The notes beneath the pieces are model-generated. The model saw only the letters and a list, made by a program, of their open reading frames with translations, did not search any database and was not told the DNA's origin. 60,000 nucleotides of DNA from Glandiceps talaboti. Taxonomy: Eukaryota; Hemichordata; Enteropneusta; Spengelidae. Both the position numbers and the translations under genes were made by a program. The stretch lies in NCBI RefSeq assembly GCF_964340395.1, contig NC_135568.1, positions 8,239,780-8,299,779 on the forward strand, written 5' to 3'. Shown here piece after piece: positions 1 through 12,140 of the stretch (the first letter of the stretch is position 1; each line of letters begins with the position of its first letter).

Positions 1-761
1 ACTCCGTAAATTACATCTCAAATCATTCTTAATGACGCCAGTGCAAAGGATAACAAAGTAAGTTTCATGAAACCAAAAGCAGGAGTTTTCAAAATACACA
101 GTGGTACATATTATTTGATTCAACATTTCCCAACAAAATAACAGTTCTACCTTGAAGGCTTAATTTTATGAAGAGATGGGGTAATGGAAATGACAGATCA
201 GTTCCTTAGGAGATTTTTTTAATCTCATAATCTTCAAATGTTGTGAGTTTTATTGTTATTCATTTATAATTGTGGAAATAAAAATTGTAAATATACCCAA
301 ATTTGTTTATAAATTGTCCCAGTTACTAGAAGGGCTATATATGTTCATTCCACTTTTTTGCAATCACTCACTCAGGTCATTATTTCACACAAAAGAACAC
401 AATTGTGTCAAAAAAATATTTCATTCAAGTAACACACAATTTATATAATACTGGTCACAGGTTTAACTTTGACTGTATGTCTTAATACTATAATAATTAA
501 CAATGTTTAGTACAGCAAACAGCTTGTACAGAAAATATTGCTAAATGTAATCTATGAATTTTAAAAGTACTGATGGCTGGATGTGGCAAATTGTAGTTTT
601 GGTACTCACAACATTTAGCCTTAAAAGCTTCTTTATCTAATGTGTCTGACTTGGAATTGTTGGTAGATCACATGATACACAACTTATAGATGATGAAGTT
701 GGTGGTTGCTCTCAGTTACAAAATGTTTTCTACACAGATTTCTAGATTTCATTCAAACCTG

Positions 762-1005
762 GCAGAATCTAACAGAAGGGTGTTATATACTATCATTCAA
801 ACCTAGCACAAGGGTGTTATACACTATCATTCAAACCTAGCACAAATGTGACATACTACCAAATAAACTTGACATAATGGTGAAATACTGTTAATCAAAT
901 CTAGTACAAAGGTGATACACTGTGATTCAAACTTGGCACAAAGATGACATATATACCAGTACTATCATTCAAACATAGCACAAAGGTGACATATTATAAT
1001 GGCCA
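762..1005. repeat. Degenerate tandem repeat in intron
   Basis: About five imperfect copies of a 40-55 base unit with the core atcattcaaacctagcacaa. The rest of 1-1250 is AT-rich and I see no exon in it. It is presumably an intron of the RhoGEF gene. Confidence 0.6.
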
Positions 1006-1371
1006 TGTACATCACTTTAAATACTTTTGTTAGCTCAAATGCAACTGAATGGCAGCCATATTGTCAAAATCACTGCTTATTATAATAACCTAACTGACCA
1101 ACCCCAACCAAATATAAATCTGTAGTACATAAAGGCTCTTTTCAATTGTATTTTATCCCTCATATATTTCATTTGGCTAAAACATGTTATCGAAATCTAC
1201 TTGTGTGATTGGTCTAATGTACATGTACGTACTAACATGATAGTTTTATTGACTGGTATCCCCTTCTTTTGATTGGTCTGTTACAATCACATGACTTTTT
1301 GTTTGATTGACAGTTATCCTCTTCTTTTGATTGGTCTGTTACAATCACATGACTTTTTGTTTGATTGACAG

Positions 1372-1486
1372 GTATCCTCTACTTCTAAGTCGACTTCATA
1401 AGACCACACCAGAACATAATGAAGATGTTGAAGCAGCCAAGAAAGCACAGCGCAAAGTTGAAGAAATTTTAGAACATATTAATGCA
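1372..1486 (+). CDS. RhoGEF exon a (end of DH domain)
   Basis: The acceptor is gattgacag at 1371 and the donor GTATGT starts at 1487. The exon begins with the third base of an Arg codon, then reads YPLLLSRLHKTTPEH to EEILEHINA. The acceptor region is tandemly duplicated just upstream. Confidence 0.85.
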
Positions 1487-4400
1487 GTATGTACAATTAG
1501 TTCTGTTTGTCATTGTTCTGAACTTTCTTCTAGCTGAGATTTTAAACGCGAACAGTGAAGTGTATCGAATCACTTGATGTAAAGATGTTTTATTGAAAAG
1601 TCTCAGATTAGGGGAAATGTGTGTCATGGTTGCATTTGCACAACTTTAAGTTCCTAGAAGTTACTTGATGAAAATAAAACTGTTTTGACTGTCTGCTTTG
1701 AATACGATCATTGTGACATGTAGACTTTTTAATGGTTAAGGTTACAGTAAGGTTACAGTATTCAATTACTGTGTCCATACGTTCCAGTCTATGAACAGCT
1801 TCTGAACAGCACTCCTAGTGGTCAAACTATAAAATCTCTTGTTTTTTTCTGATAATCAGTCGATGCTGAAATGTATTGCTACTTTGTGATAACTGTAAGT
1901 TTTTGATTGATTGTAGAAAAGCCAAGGAGTTGTTACATCAAGTGGTAAATCCAAGGGAATGAAACGTACGCCATCAACGCTGTCACTCAATTTTAACACA
2001 AGTTCAGCTGAATTAAAGAAGGTAAGATTGGTAGTTTGTAACCAAAATAAATCATGTATTGGAGTTTGATATAAAGCTAAAACGATATTAGGCTTGGTGT
2101 TTCACTCACTGGACATTATGTTTCTGAGACAAAGATAGATATGTTTCAAATCTACACTAATAACAGAGACATAATAAACACAGGTGGATCCTTTCCTAAT
2201 CACATTGAACAGTGATAAACATTGCTATTCTTTCATAGTGCTGTAAAAACTGTGTGTTTCTCAGTAAACTGTAAATTATCGGAAGGTTTTTGCAGTCAGT
2301 TCTTCATCTGCTTGTTATTGGTTGGAAACTATACATCATTTTATGTATACATGTAGTACTTAAATTTTTCTGTCCATTCTCCTTAGCTTTCGTAGGGTGT
2401 GTAACCCCTTTAACTTTGATCGTTTCTTTTAATACAATCTATCTATTCTATGTAGCTTTCACTAGATACACTAGGGTGGAACAAGGAACATGTCAGATTT
2501 GTCAAAATTGCACGTCTTCAGTGTGCACAGCCAACGGAACAAGCTTGGCAACGTGTGAAAAAATCGGACTTACAGTTCAAAGCTGTGCATGTAATACTAG
2601 CACTACACGGACAGGTAAGTTGATCTAAGATTTACACAAGAACTGGCACTATAAAAATGTTATACTAGCACTGCATGGAGAGGAAAGTTGATGCAAGATT
2701 TACACAAGAAGTGGCACTATAAAAATGTTATACTAGCACTGAATGGAGAGGTAAGTTGATGTAAGATTTACACAAGAACTGGCACTATAAAAATGTCATA
2801 CTAGCACTGAATGGAGAGGTAAGTTGATCTAAGATTTACACAAGAACTTGCACTATAAAATGTCGCAGGGCTGTAACACTGTACTGCTAACATAGGTATT
2901 GTTATTCAAAAATAGACTTAGAAATTAAATTAAACTTATACAAATCAAAGTGCAATCTGAAAAGTTGATGTGGTCAAAGCGACTATATGCCTTTATTTAT
3001 CTCTATTTCCACTGTGTTGTGTATTGTTCTGGGTGATCATGTAAATAAGGTGACAATCACTCTGAACAAAAACAAATGACACAACACAGTGGAAATAGAG
3101 GTAAACAGATTGGTCAAAGTGCCAATTAATAGTTAAAGGGGGAATTCTACTCCAAGAAGTAAAGTCATTTTCATAAACTATGGGTTCTGGAGAGATGTTT
3201 TACACTGAAGGGAAATAGGCACTTAGGAGTCATGAATATTCATTGTTCAACCATGAATATATTATATTTCATATTCGACAGTATTATTGATTTGTGTTCA
3301 CAGTGAGAAAAAATGTATTATTTTATATGCTTGAGCACTATTAGTATCTTTATTTTGTGAAATAATATGTAACAAAAACTGTGAGATGTAAACAATGAGA
3401 TTATGCTACCTAATTGAATCTCTATGGTCACTCTGGTTTGGTAGTAAAAAAAGATTATGTTGCCTAATTGAAACTCTATAGCCTCTCTGGTTTGGTCGTA
3501 AAAAACATTGTGCTGCCTAATTGAAACTCTATATCCTCTCTGGTTTGGTAGTAAAATATCTATAACTCATCATTTCTATCTTAGAATGTACGTGATTATA
3601 AACTACCTGATGAAGATGAAGATGACAATAAACTCATGTTTCCTAGAGACACTCTCATCAAACAAGCTGCCCTGGTGATATTTAGAGATAGAACAAATGA
3701 AAAATTTACACTTCATAAAGTAAGTATAATACCAGGTTATACTGCCACCTAGAGGTCAACTACATGTGTATTTACAAAAAATTGTCATTTTGAGAATTGT
3801 TGATAGACCTGTTGCCAGTTCCAAGATGCATTGCACGTCTCTCCATACAATGCCATATATTATGTACGTGCGGAGGGTTTTCATGCGCTACCCAGGGGGA
3901 TGGTTGTCACATGACAGTACCCTGGGTTTACTCGTAAAATCCCACTCTGTCATCGATGGTGTTCAGTCTTTGGTCTATAAAATCACCCATAATTAAAGAG
4001 GTCAACATGTTTTACCATCATTTCCTGATGAAAATGTTATTTCAAATGTAATAAAGACAAAACAAGACTAAATCTAACAACATAAGCGACATCCTCTCGC
4101 CCAATGCATCTTGGAACTGGAAAATCAACTATTGGATGACATTGATGAGATTCTTACTAAATTAAACTTCTAGTTGAAAACTGAAGCTCTATACATTGAC
4201 TGAGTGATTGATTGATTGATTGATTGATTAATTGATTAATTAATTGATTAATTGATCAATAATTTTATAGACCTTCAGTTCCATCTAGTTTAAATTAGTG
4301 AAAATACCATAAATTTTTTTATGTCAGTGATTGATTGCTTGATCGATCCACTTCACTATCCAAAAGTTTATGTTCCTGATAAGTAATTCCCAAACTATTA

Positions 4401-5704
4401 TAAAAGGATGTTTGTCACTTTATCAAAACAGCTTTACAATTGTGAAATGTAATATAAAGTTGAACTGCTTGGTTGTTTGACTAAGTTGAACTGCTTGGTT
4501 GTTTGACTAAGTTGAACTGCTTGGTTCTTTGACTAAGTTAAACTACTTGGTTCTTTGACTAAGTTGAACTGCTTGGTTGTTTGACTAAGTTGAACTGCTT
4601 GGTTGTTTGACTAAGTTGAACTGCTTGGTTGTTTGACTAAGTTGAACTGCTTGGTTGTTTGACTAAGTTGAACTGCTTGGTTGTTTGACTAAGTTGAACT
4701 GCTTGGTTGTTTGACTAAGTTAAACTGCTTGGTTGTTTGACTAAGTTGAACTGCTTGGTTGTTTGACTAAGTTGAACTGCTTGGTTGTTTGACTAAGTTA
4801 AACTGCTTGGTTGTTTGACTAAGTTGAACTGCTTGGTTGTTTGACTAAGTTAAACTGCTTGGTTGTTTGACTAAGTTGAACTGCTTGGTTGTTTGACTAA
4901 GTTGAACTGCTTGGTTGTTTGACTAAGTTGAACTGCAAGTTGGAAAAAGATGCTGAACTCTATCACACTGATTGATTTAAAGTGGCCACATCGATGACAA
5001 ATTGGTATTGATTTTGGATTTTTATAAAATGGGACTATATGTTAATTGTCATGGTTTCTGGATCTGGATCTGGATACATAATTGGCATCGCCTCCTTAGG
5101 AGTATCACGCCAATGGGGGTCAAAGGTTAAGATATGAATACTACTGATTTATAAGTGATCTCTACGTCTTGTCATGAATGAATATGTTGAAGGTGATTCA
5201 ATGACAGAAGGGGGTCTTGCATACAGAAATAAATTAAGAAATAATTAATACATTTGAGAACAAACTGACTTCTGGGGCAAAATTTGTTTACATCCAGGTA
5301 GAAATGTGCATGTAGAATCATATAGTTAATATAGAATGAAAAATACAACAATTTTTGTTAATACAGGATCCTGTGATGCTAGAAAGGTGCGTGGTTTCTT
5401 CTGAGATTGGGTCCCATGAGATGTTTGAAATCATAGACATGTCCACCAATGAAGTATTGGTGTTCAAGGTAAGTGTTAGTTAAATTTAGGTGTGCTGCAT
5501 ATTATGACAAACTTTTGGCTAGAGCTCTACGATAGCTTTGGAATGACCTACCACAGGATATACGCCAGTCCACAAGCCTGGAAATCTTCAAAAAACGACT
5601 GAAACATCACATGTTTATGCGAGTATTCTGTGTAAATTGAACACCATCTAGCGCCTTTGAACAATTTGACTTTTTGGAATTTGGCGCTAGAAAATTTTTT
5701 TTTT

Positions 5705-5742
<38 letters not shown>

Positions 5743-6236
5743 AGACAAGAACTAGCGTTATTGTTGTGGCATATTGATGTAAGCTATTGAATGGAAAAAT
5801 CGGGGAAAGAAATGGTAATTTTGAACGTTTTGAGTCGTTTTTCAAACACAGTAGAACCAGTGACGTAGACATGCTTTGTCATGACATCGACGCATGTTGT
5901 CATGACATAGAATGACCAGAGTACGTATTCCGTATTTTGACTCATTTTTCAAATACAGCAGAACCAGTCACATGTTGTCCTGGCAATTAGAAGCTCGTTG
6001 TCGATACATAGAACGACCAGAGTATATATTCCATATTTTTTGTTCTAAATGGCTCATGCATGGTATAATTATCTCATCTTGATAAAATATTAATTTTCAT
6101 ATTACAGACGGATAATATCAAAGAGTGTCAGAAGTGGATACGTAACATCCGTTGTCAGACGACAAATCTTGGATCATGGAGAAGACGACGAAATGCTTTA
6201 GCTAACATCATGATAACCAGTATGAGCAGAGTTTAA
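1372..6236 (+). CDS. Dbl-family Rho guanine nucleotide exchange factor, C-terminal part (end of DH plus PH domain), 6 exons
   Basis: Spliced coding region joining 1372-1486, 1917-2021, 2456-2614, 3585-3719, 5367-5468 and 6108-6236. That is 745 nt, one split base plus 247 codons and a TAA stop. The first exon carries YPLLLSRLHKTTPEHNED and EEILEHINA, the usual last helix of a Dbl-homology domain. A basic Ser/Thr-rich linker follows, then a PH-like domain opening with LGWNKEHVRFVKIARLQ and closing with the helix ECQKWIRNIR, which has the conserved Trp. The chain ends in an Arg-rich tail (SWRRRRNALANIM). DH-PH proteins load GTP onto Rho-family GTPases, and the PH part modulates activity and membrane binding. 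All introns are GT-AG and every junction keeps phase. The N-terminal part is left of the window. I recognise the domain class but not the subfamily, so no symbol is given. Confidence 0.8.
1917..2021 (+). CDS. RhoGEF exon b (DH-PH linker)
   Basis: It lies between ttgattgtag and GTAAGA and is 35 codons long, phase 0 at both ends. It encodes a basic Ser/Thr-rich linker containing KGMKRTPSTLSLNFNTSS. Confidence 0.8.
2456..2614 (+). CDS. RhoGEF exon c (start of PH domain)
   Basis: It lies between a pyrimidine-rich tract ending tatgtag and GTAAGT. It is 53 codons, phase 0 at both ends, reading LSLDTLGWNKEHVRFVKIAR then QAWQRVKKSDLQF and ending VHVILALHGQ. A longer ATG-initiated frame across the same bases is Cys-rich and not spliceable in phase. 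This frame joins both neighbours without a shift. Confidence 0.75.
2591..2860 (+). repeat. Donor-edge minisatellite, 68-bp unit, about 4 copies
   Basis: The first unit is the end of RhoGEF exon c plus its donor. Three further units follow with splice-like sites at 2683 (broken, GAAAGT), 2751 (GTAAGT) and 2819 (GTAAGT). Confidence 0.85.
2996..3106. repeat. Perfect 22-bp inverted repeat hairpin
   Basis: Bases 3001-3022 are exactly complementary to 3079-3100, and pairing continues imperfectly both inwards and outwards. This is a roughly 105-bp foldback inside a RhoGEF intron. It could be a very short MITE or a small-RNA hairpin. Confidence 0.6.
3405..3556. repeat. Tandem repeat, about 60-bp unit, 3 copies
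   Basis: Units share the cores cctaattgaaactctat and cctctctggtttggtagtaa. The array stops about 30 bases before the acceptor of RhoGEF exon d and does not include it. Confidence 0.7.
3585..3719 (+). CDS. RhoGEF exon d (PH domain middle)
   Basis: It lies between tatcttag and GTAAGT and is 45 codons in phase 0. It contains an acidic loop (PDEDEDDNKLMFPRD) and QAALVIFRDRTNEKFTLHK. Confidence 0.85.
4200..4260. repeat. (ATTG/ATTA)n microsatellite
   Basis: Tetranucleotide run of attgattg changing to attaattg, in a RhoGEF intron. Confidence 0.8.
4455..4937. repeat. Minisatellite, 26-bp unit, about 18 copies
   Basis: The unit contains gaactgcttggttgtttgac. It is nearly homogeneous, with a few gttct and ttaaact variants, and lies in the large intron between RhoGEF exons d and e. 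No splice-site copy is evident. Confidence 0.9.
5367..5468 (+). CDS. RhoGEF exon e (PH domain)
   Basis: It lies between aatacag and GTAAGT and is 34 codons in phase 0: DPVMLERCVVSSEIGSHEMF followed by EIIDMSTNEVLVFK, typical PH beta strands. Confidence 0.85.
5521..5745 (+). mobile_element. 3' end of a non-LTR retrotransposon (LINE relic)
   Basis: Translating from 5521 gives a frame with LWNDLPQDIRQSTSLEIF and KKRLKHHMF, ending at a TGA at 5638-5640. This is the familiar C-terminal tail of LINE reverse transcriptases. One in-frame TAG (5533-5535) breaks it. After the stop comes a short 3' tail with the inverted pair tagcgcc (from about 5649) and ggcgcta (near 5690), then a T-run and (GAT)n, as in CR1/L2-like elements that end in short tandem tails. 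It is 5'-truncated and sits between RhoGEF exons e and f. Confidence 0.75.
6108..6236 (+). CDS. RhoGEF terminal coding exon f
   Basis: The acceptor is atattacag at 6107. The exon has 42 codons and a TAA at 6234-6236. It holds the C-terminal PH helix (ECQKWIRNIRCQTTN) and a basic tail (SWRRRRNALANIMITSMSRV). Confidence 0.85.
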   Translation, partial: TDNIKECQKWIRNIRCQTTNLGSWRRRRNALANIMITSMSRV

Positions 6237-7840
6237 CCCACCGTTACCACATGTATGTCAACAAATATTAAGACTATAGATTTTCTGTTTTTTGCGGAAA
6301 TGTTTTCATTTATAGACCAGAATTCTTTACACCGAGGAATTAATTAACTACTACAATCTAAAATCAGGTTTAGATGTCAACCAAGATGTTATCGAAAAAC
6401 AAAAATTTTGATGATGTACTTTAGGCGGGAAAGTTGAGACTAATAGTCGAAGACATTATGTGTAAATTTTCTTTTATAGACCAACATTCTTGACATAAAA
6501 GATATCACAAGATGTTGGAGTGAAACACAGTAAGGAATAGAACAGAGTTATAGATAAGAGAAAATAGAACATTGAGAATACTGAATTTTACCAAAATAAT
6601 ATTACATAAAATGAAACAGATCTTGCAATAATTCACTGATACACTCGTTACATTTGTACAAATTAAAACAGACCCTACTGCTAATTATCTAACAAATTGT
6701 AGTTCATGTGGCAGCAAATAGATGATGTAGTGTAGTTTATAGTACAGGATATCAAGTGGCTATCAAACAGTCCCACTAATATTGTATATCAATTGATTTT
6801 ATGTCTCTTGGTAGATCTTGTGAGATATTGCAAATATGCTTAGCAATGGTTGTTATCAAACAGTCCCACCTGCAGTATTGTATATCAAATGTCCACAAGA
6901 TGAAAACTCACCTGTTTGCATGGTACCAAGTACAGTTAGTGGCCATAATCAAATTAACCATTGGCAAACTACTGTAGTGTTCCATTGGTGTAGGTTGCGA
7001 ATTTCTCATGTTGAAGGCTATGCAGGTCCAGACAGCACACAGTAGCCAGCAGCAACAGGTAGTATCAACTAAGTTCACCATTCAGGCCTTGATGTTAGAA
7101 GAAGCACATGTCCGCTAGTTTAGGGTGTAATTGTAGGTGTCTACTTAACACTGATTGGGTGCACACAAACCCCACCAGATGTTTAGCTGTCGACCTGTAA
7201 ATTAGCAACCTGTCATGACAAAAGGTCCCTGACCTATACCTGTCATCATCTCTGGTTAACAAGTTCACTAGCACATAATGCTGGATCAAAATCTGGTGAC
7301 AAAAGAATTAATAAACGATTTCAGTCTAAAATCAAACCAAGATGAACCAAAATGTTACAAAAATTTTGGTTATGTAATTTAAGCGGGAAAGTTGAGACTA
7401 ATAGACGTATGTGTAAATGTTTTCTGTTATAAAATGAATATTCATGACATCACAGAATTAATCAATGAATCCAGTCTAAAATCAAGATGGGATGAACCAA
7501 AAAGTTGTCGAAAACAAGAATTTTGGTCTTTAAATTTAGGCGGGAAATTTATGTCATGTTTTCTGCGAAAGGAAAAAGCTAATTTGTGTGCAATTGTGAT
7601 CTAAAATTCTTACATCAATGAGTTAATAGACATTATTTTTTTGATAACAGTCTAAATTTAGGTCAATATTTGTCAAAGATTTATAAAAATGTTAGAATTT
7701 TGTTCATAAGGCAAAGTAGTTTTGTACAAAGGGGCACTGTCAGCTGTAAGTTGTATATTAAGTAAATCAGTATATATACTAAAATGTATGCTTTCCATGT
7801 ATTCTGCATTGTCACCTATACTAGGCCACCCAAATCTACT

Positions 7841-8020
7841 GTAAACCTGGAAATTTTCACTAAAGACCTATTTCCGCTTATTTTGTCAGAAAACAAATAT
7901 AAGTGGTGACCAAAATGCCTTCTTGTACGTTAAAAATAGTAACAAATTTAAAGTCTTTCAGAACTAGCCAAAGATTGTCAAACTAGCAATTTTTTTTGTA
8001 ACGAAAAAATCTAGGTTTAT
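7841..8020. mobile_element. MITE-like element, family A copy 1
   Basis: It begins gtaaacctggaaattttc and ends with the imperfect inverse (ctaggtttat). The interior (aatgccttcttgtac, tttcagaactagc) matches the element at 57513-57712 in reverse orientation, so this is a dispersed non-autonomous DNA-transposon-like repeat. Confidence 0.65.
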
Positions 8021-8194
8021 GTGTACATCATTTCGACATTTCATGACTTACCATGGATTTATCAATAAAATATTTGAAATATGATATGCTTATTAAGTTT
8101 GCCATGTTTGACTAGAATCTCATACTGATGTCGTCTTAATACCAAAGTTATGATGAAGTGAAAATATTGATGTGTTGAAATACAAATGGTTTGC

Positions 8195-8200
8195 AATAAA
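8195..8200 (+). terminator. Candidate polyadenylation signal AATAAA
   Basis: First good hexamer in a favourable context downstream of the RhoGEF stop. It is one of several. Confidence 0.25.
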
Positions 8201-9489
8201 AAGTTTCACTGTATTCTTCAACTGAACCATATTCATTCAAAATTCACAATGGTTAGCCCCAAACTCTGGAAGTTTAATAATAGATAGACCAGTTACAATC
8301 AAAAACAGTTAAAATTGTGGGTATATGTCTTATATGAAGACTTGTTAATGCAAACATTAAGCAATTTTGATGTGTTTTTGATTTAGTATACACGCTACTT
8401 TTTATCTTTCTTTTGAAGTTCATTGGTCAAAATCAAGAAAACTGCATGATGTGCATGGTGCAGTTTTCATATACATTCTTGATATCAAATTTTATGCAAT
8501 ACATACATATTGATATTATATTTGGTGCTACAGATTTTGGTCAATGTTTACATGAATAAAAATGTTATTTTTCTATTGCAATACAGGTTTTAATAACAAA
8601 GAAATGGAATTTTTTTTTGAAGATTCTGAGGGACTGCCGTGAAATATTTCAGGCTTTAGTAACTGCTAGAATGAGAGATTTTGTAAAATATGCTAAAAAT
8701 AATTACAGTCTGATTGAAGTTAATGCTCACCAGCTTTAAAACAATTTCATCATGGCTTCCTACTTGAAAAAATCAATGTGAAATGTCATAGACCAAGTCT
8801 GTGTTTGTAACTCAATAAATTGCAAGAAACTAAAAACAATTCGTAGAAAGTTTGTATTAACAATAACAAACGATCGACTAAATTGGAATGTGATGATTTA
8901 AGGTGTAATGTAAGCTCTGGTATTGTGTGTTAAAAACTTATATAGCTGGTTTCCATGGCGATGTAAACTTATCAACTCTCAGTCTGCAACAAATGACATG
9001 GTTGTCATGCCAACATTTATGAGTGAAATTTATGTTTTTGAATATAGTTTTATGATATTGCCATGGAAACCGTTTTACAATTTTGGTATAAGAACATAAT
9101 GTGTCTTCCAATACTGCAAAGATTTTGTCAAGTTTAAACTAAATATACAGATTTACTGCCAATCATAGTCCTTTGTGAACATTAACAAGCGGTTTTTGTT
9201 GGTTCATGTGATATAGAAATATATGTGTATATATTATATTCTGTTTGTGGTGTTTTTATCATAGTGCCTGTATCTCTGTGTCAGAGGCCAAGATGCCAGC
9301 TATTGTAACATGGTAATTTATAGCCCTCTTAAGTACCACTTATTATTCGTTTGGCCTAATATTGTTGCATTTGTTAGTAACAATGTAACTGTTTGACTGA
9401 ATAAAAAAATAGTAATGTATTTTTTGTCAGACTGGCTAAAGTCACTGTAGCATTCACTTGTGTCTGGCTGTAAAGTTCGTAAAATTGTT

Positions 9490-9765
9490 GCATTATTAGT
9501 CTGGCTCAAAATAAGTCTTTAGTAACATTGTTGCATTATCATTTGATGCTCAATTGTTAAGTCTACAAATTATAACGTTGTTGCATTTTTATGTCTGGCT
9601 TAGCAAGTTTTAGTAACATTGTTGTATTGATATGACTATAGCTCAGCAAGTTTTAGTTACATTGTTGCATTGATATGACTAGCTCGGCAAGTTTTAGTTA
9701 CATTGTTGCATTTATATGACTAGCTCAGCAAGTTTTAGTAACATTGTTACATTTCCTTTGTTATA
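9490..9765. repeat. Degenerate tandem repeat, about 47-bp unit
   Basis: About six copies of a unit with the cores agtaacattgttgcatt and tagctcagcaagttt. Confidence 0.7.
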
Positions 9766-10865
9766 GATATCCTTATCTTGCCAAGTTAGTTAACATTTAT
9801 GGTATTTCACATTTTGGAATTGTAACAAAAATGTTCTGTAAGATTTTGTCTCAAAGCAGGTGTGATTTGATTTGAACAGTTTTGATTGTAGTGGACTAGT
9901 TTTACAAGGTTACAACTTGGCAGTACAATTGTGAAGCTATATAGCTTTCTAGTATCTTATACAATTGAAACCAGTAAACCTGAGACAGTACAAATTATCT
10001 TGCTTGACAAAAATCATACTACCCTGTAACATTGCTACATTTATAGTTGAGCCAGATGACGAGATATTTGTAGCAATATTAGTAAGCTTTTTATCAAACT
10101 AAATGAGTTTCATGTTTAATGGCTTCAATTGTGTAACGAACAACAAAACGATGGATGAACTTCACAGAGCCATACACTGATTTGCATATAATTTGCATAC
10201 ATATATATGCAATAATGGTTTTGGTATTGCACTGCATTGTTGCCAAGTTCAAGCTAATTACATATTGATGCCAGTCATGTAGCAGGTTTCATTGCGACAC
10301 TTAAAAATGATAATTGCAGTTTTCCTTTCTTTTTCAAGTTGCTTTGGAACAAACTCTGGAGTAATTTCTATCATTTCCTGAAAAATACACCAAGAATAAT
10401 GTTGCTCCGTCTTACAATAACTATTAAGTCTTAATTGTGTTGATTATTTATGATGTAATAATGAAGAGCAAATGAAGAGAAACTCATCAAGGGTGCTGCC
10501 AGTTTGTTAATTTTTGGAAAAAAGTGGTGCCCTTAGCTTAAGTTTGTATTTTCAAACAGTCTCCATCACACAAGGTATTGCAGATGTATATTTGTAAAAT
10601 ATGTTTTGAATTCAAACTATGTTAAGTGGTACTTTTATCTTATCCAGTCTGTCAGGGAATAATGCTACATATATCTTGTGTATTGTTACATTGTATTAAT
10701 TTTGTTGTCATGGTGACAGAGTGCAGCCATTTTGTTTGGTAATTTTGAACCGTCCAATAGGTATCATGTGTAATATTTGTGCTAGTCAGTGGAATTGAAA
10801 TAAGTTATATAATGTATATTTTAATTGTATATATTTTTCAGTATAATGTACATAATAATTATGGA

Positions 10866-10871
10866 AATAAA
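10866..10871 (+). terminator. Candidate polyadenylation signal AATAAA
   Basis: The context is gaaataaatattc. If used, the RhoGEF 3' UTR would be about 4.6 kb long. Confidence 0.3.
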
Positions 10872-10986
10872 TATTCAACTTGTGGCGAGAAAAATCGTGT
10901 ATTTTGTAATTTAAGCCTTTACCCATAAAAACAAACTTCATCAGTACTATAGTCTTAATGATTCAGTTGTTGGTCCACTTACGACT

Positions 10987-11317
10987 GTGGTAATCCAGCC
11001 TTTGGTTTACTAAGATAGACGCAAACTAAAAGTATTGTTCTTCAATGTGATAGATTACACAAGTGGGTGATAGCGGTTCCTCTGTTGTGTGATTCTAATC
11101 ACCCTATGATCAACATAGTGTAAACATTGGAAGTCCCAAAACAGCACTGTAAGTTCACGAAACTCTAAATAAACGGGTTTTCAGAGAGGTCTCCCTACTA
11201 AGATTATAATTAAACCAATGTCCATTCAATAGCTTATCACTGTTGTGTCAACATGTTGTGACAATAGTTTCAGTTTGTGTCTACCTTAGAAAACCAAAGG
11301 CTCAATTACAAAGGTAA
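10987..11317. mobile_element. MITE-like element with about 40-bp terminal inverted repeats (family B)
   Basis: The left end (ccagcctttggtttactaag, then agacgcaaac) pairs with the right end (gtttgtgtctaccttagaaa, then accaaaggct). The interior (gatagattacacaagt, cctctgttgtgtg) recurs twice at 18237-18500. Confidence 0.75.
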
Positions 11318-11708
11318 TATGTAACCATACACTCCCTACCCACATTAGGGTCGCACAAATAATTAGAGGCTAGATCAATAGTACTTTGACATTTCAAAAC
11401 ACAGTCACATGAATAGAGATACAAACACACCACATATGCCCTCGGATCAATTTTACAATACACGAAAAAAACACTGGTATGTTAATTGCTTGAATGCATT
11501 GAACTAAGAAAAAGAGTTCATGCAAAGACAAAATTAGGTAAAAACACAACAAAACTGATACAAAATCAACAGGTGTTTTTGATGTAGTCTGTTTATTAAA
11601 AGTGGAAGTTATAATGTAAATAGTAAGTCATAGTCAATGTTACAACTTGTAGTGTTCTATCAGTAAACATAGTCATTTGATTTGGGCTCCTGTGGTGTTT
11701 ATGGTTGA

Positions 11709-12140
11709 TATTATAACTTAAGAGAACCCCATGACACGTGAGTGGAAGTGTGGTGTACTCGTGCTATTTGCATGAGTACTTGCAGTGTTCTCTGCGCCCG
11801 TACTTTCAAGAGCGTAGCACGTGAAAATGCAGCAGAAAAACAATGCAAGCATGAGTGCCAATACCTCTGAGTACCCACACTGGAACTTTAATAGGTGGCA
11901 TGGGGTTCCGTTATTATTACAAATGTTTATCTGAAACGGCAAATTTCAATGTTTATCTGAAACGGCAAATTTCGATAAAAAATCTTAGTGTGATCACATG
12001 ATCATGTCCTTATTTGCATATCATTTGCATACAGGTATGCAATAATGTTTTCGGTATTGCACTGCATTGAAAATACCACTGGAAAATGTATGTGTACCAG
12101 TGCAAGTAATCTCTGGTACATATGTAATAATTACTGATAT
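11709..12140 (+). repeat. Dispersed foldback repeat family C, copy 1
   Basis: About 430 bp with an internal palindrome (tatttgcatgagtacttgca against gcaagcatgagtgccaata), then an arm with tttgcatacaggtatgcaat and tattgcactgcatt. Related copies occur near 18600, 39730, 49340 and, inverted, 56690. Fragments occur near 10170 and 43965. Confidence 0.75.

Larger units (their letters stand above)
6237..10890 (+). other. Probable long 3' UTR / intergenic tail of the RhoGEF gene
   Basis: No ORF resembles a known protein here. AT-rich sequence runs to AATAAA motifs, including 8195-8200 and 10866-10871. Either could be the polyadenylation signal, and the length of the UTR cannot be fixed from sequence. 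A duplicated stretch with the core gcgggaaagttgagactaatag recurs near 6424, 7383 and, diverged, 7540. Confidence 0.4.

Noticed and set aside
2290-2628. 112-codon plus-strand frame with a Cys-rich CQICQNC stretch
   Set aside because: Wrong frame for the real exon. The frame giving GWNKEHVRFVKIARLQ is phase 0 with both neighbouring exons and fits a PH start.
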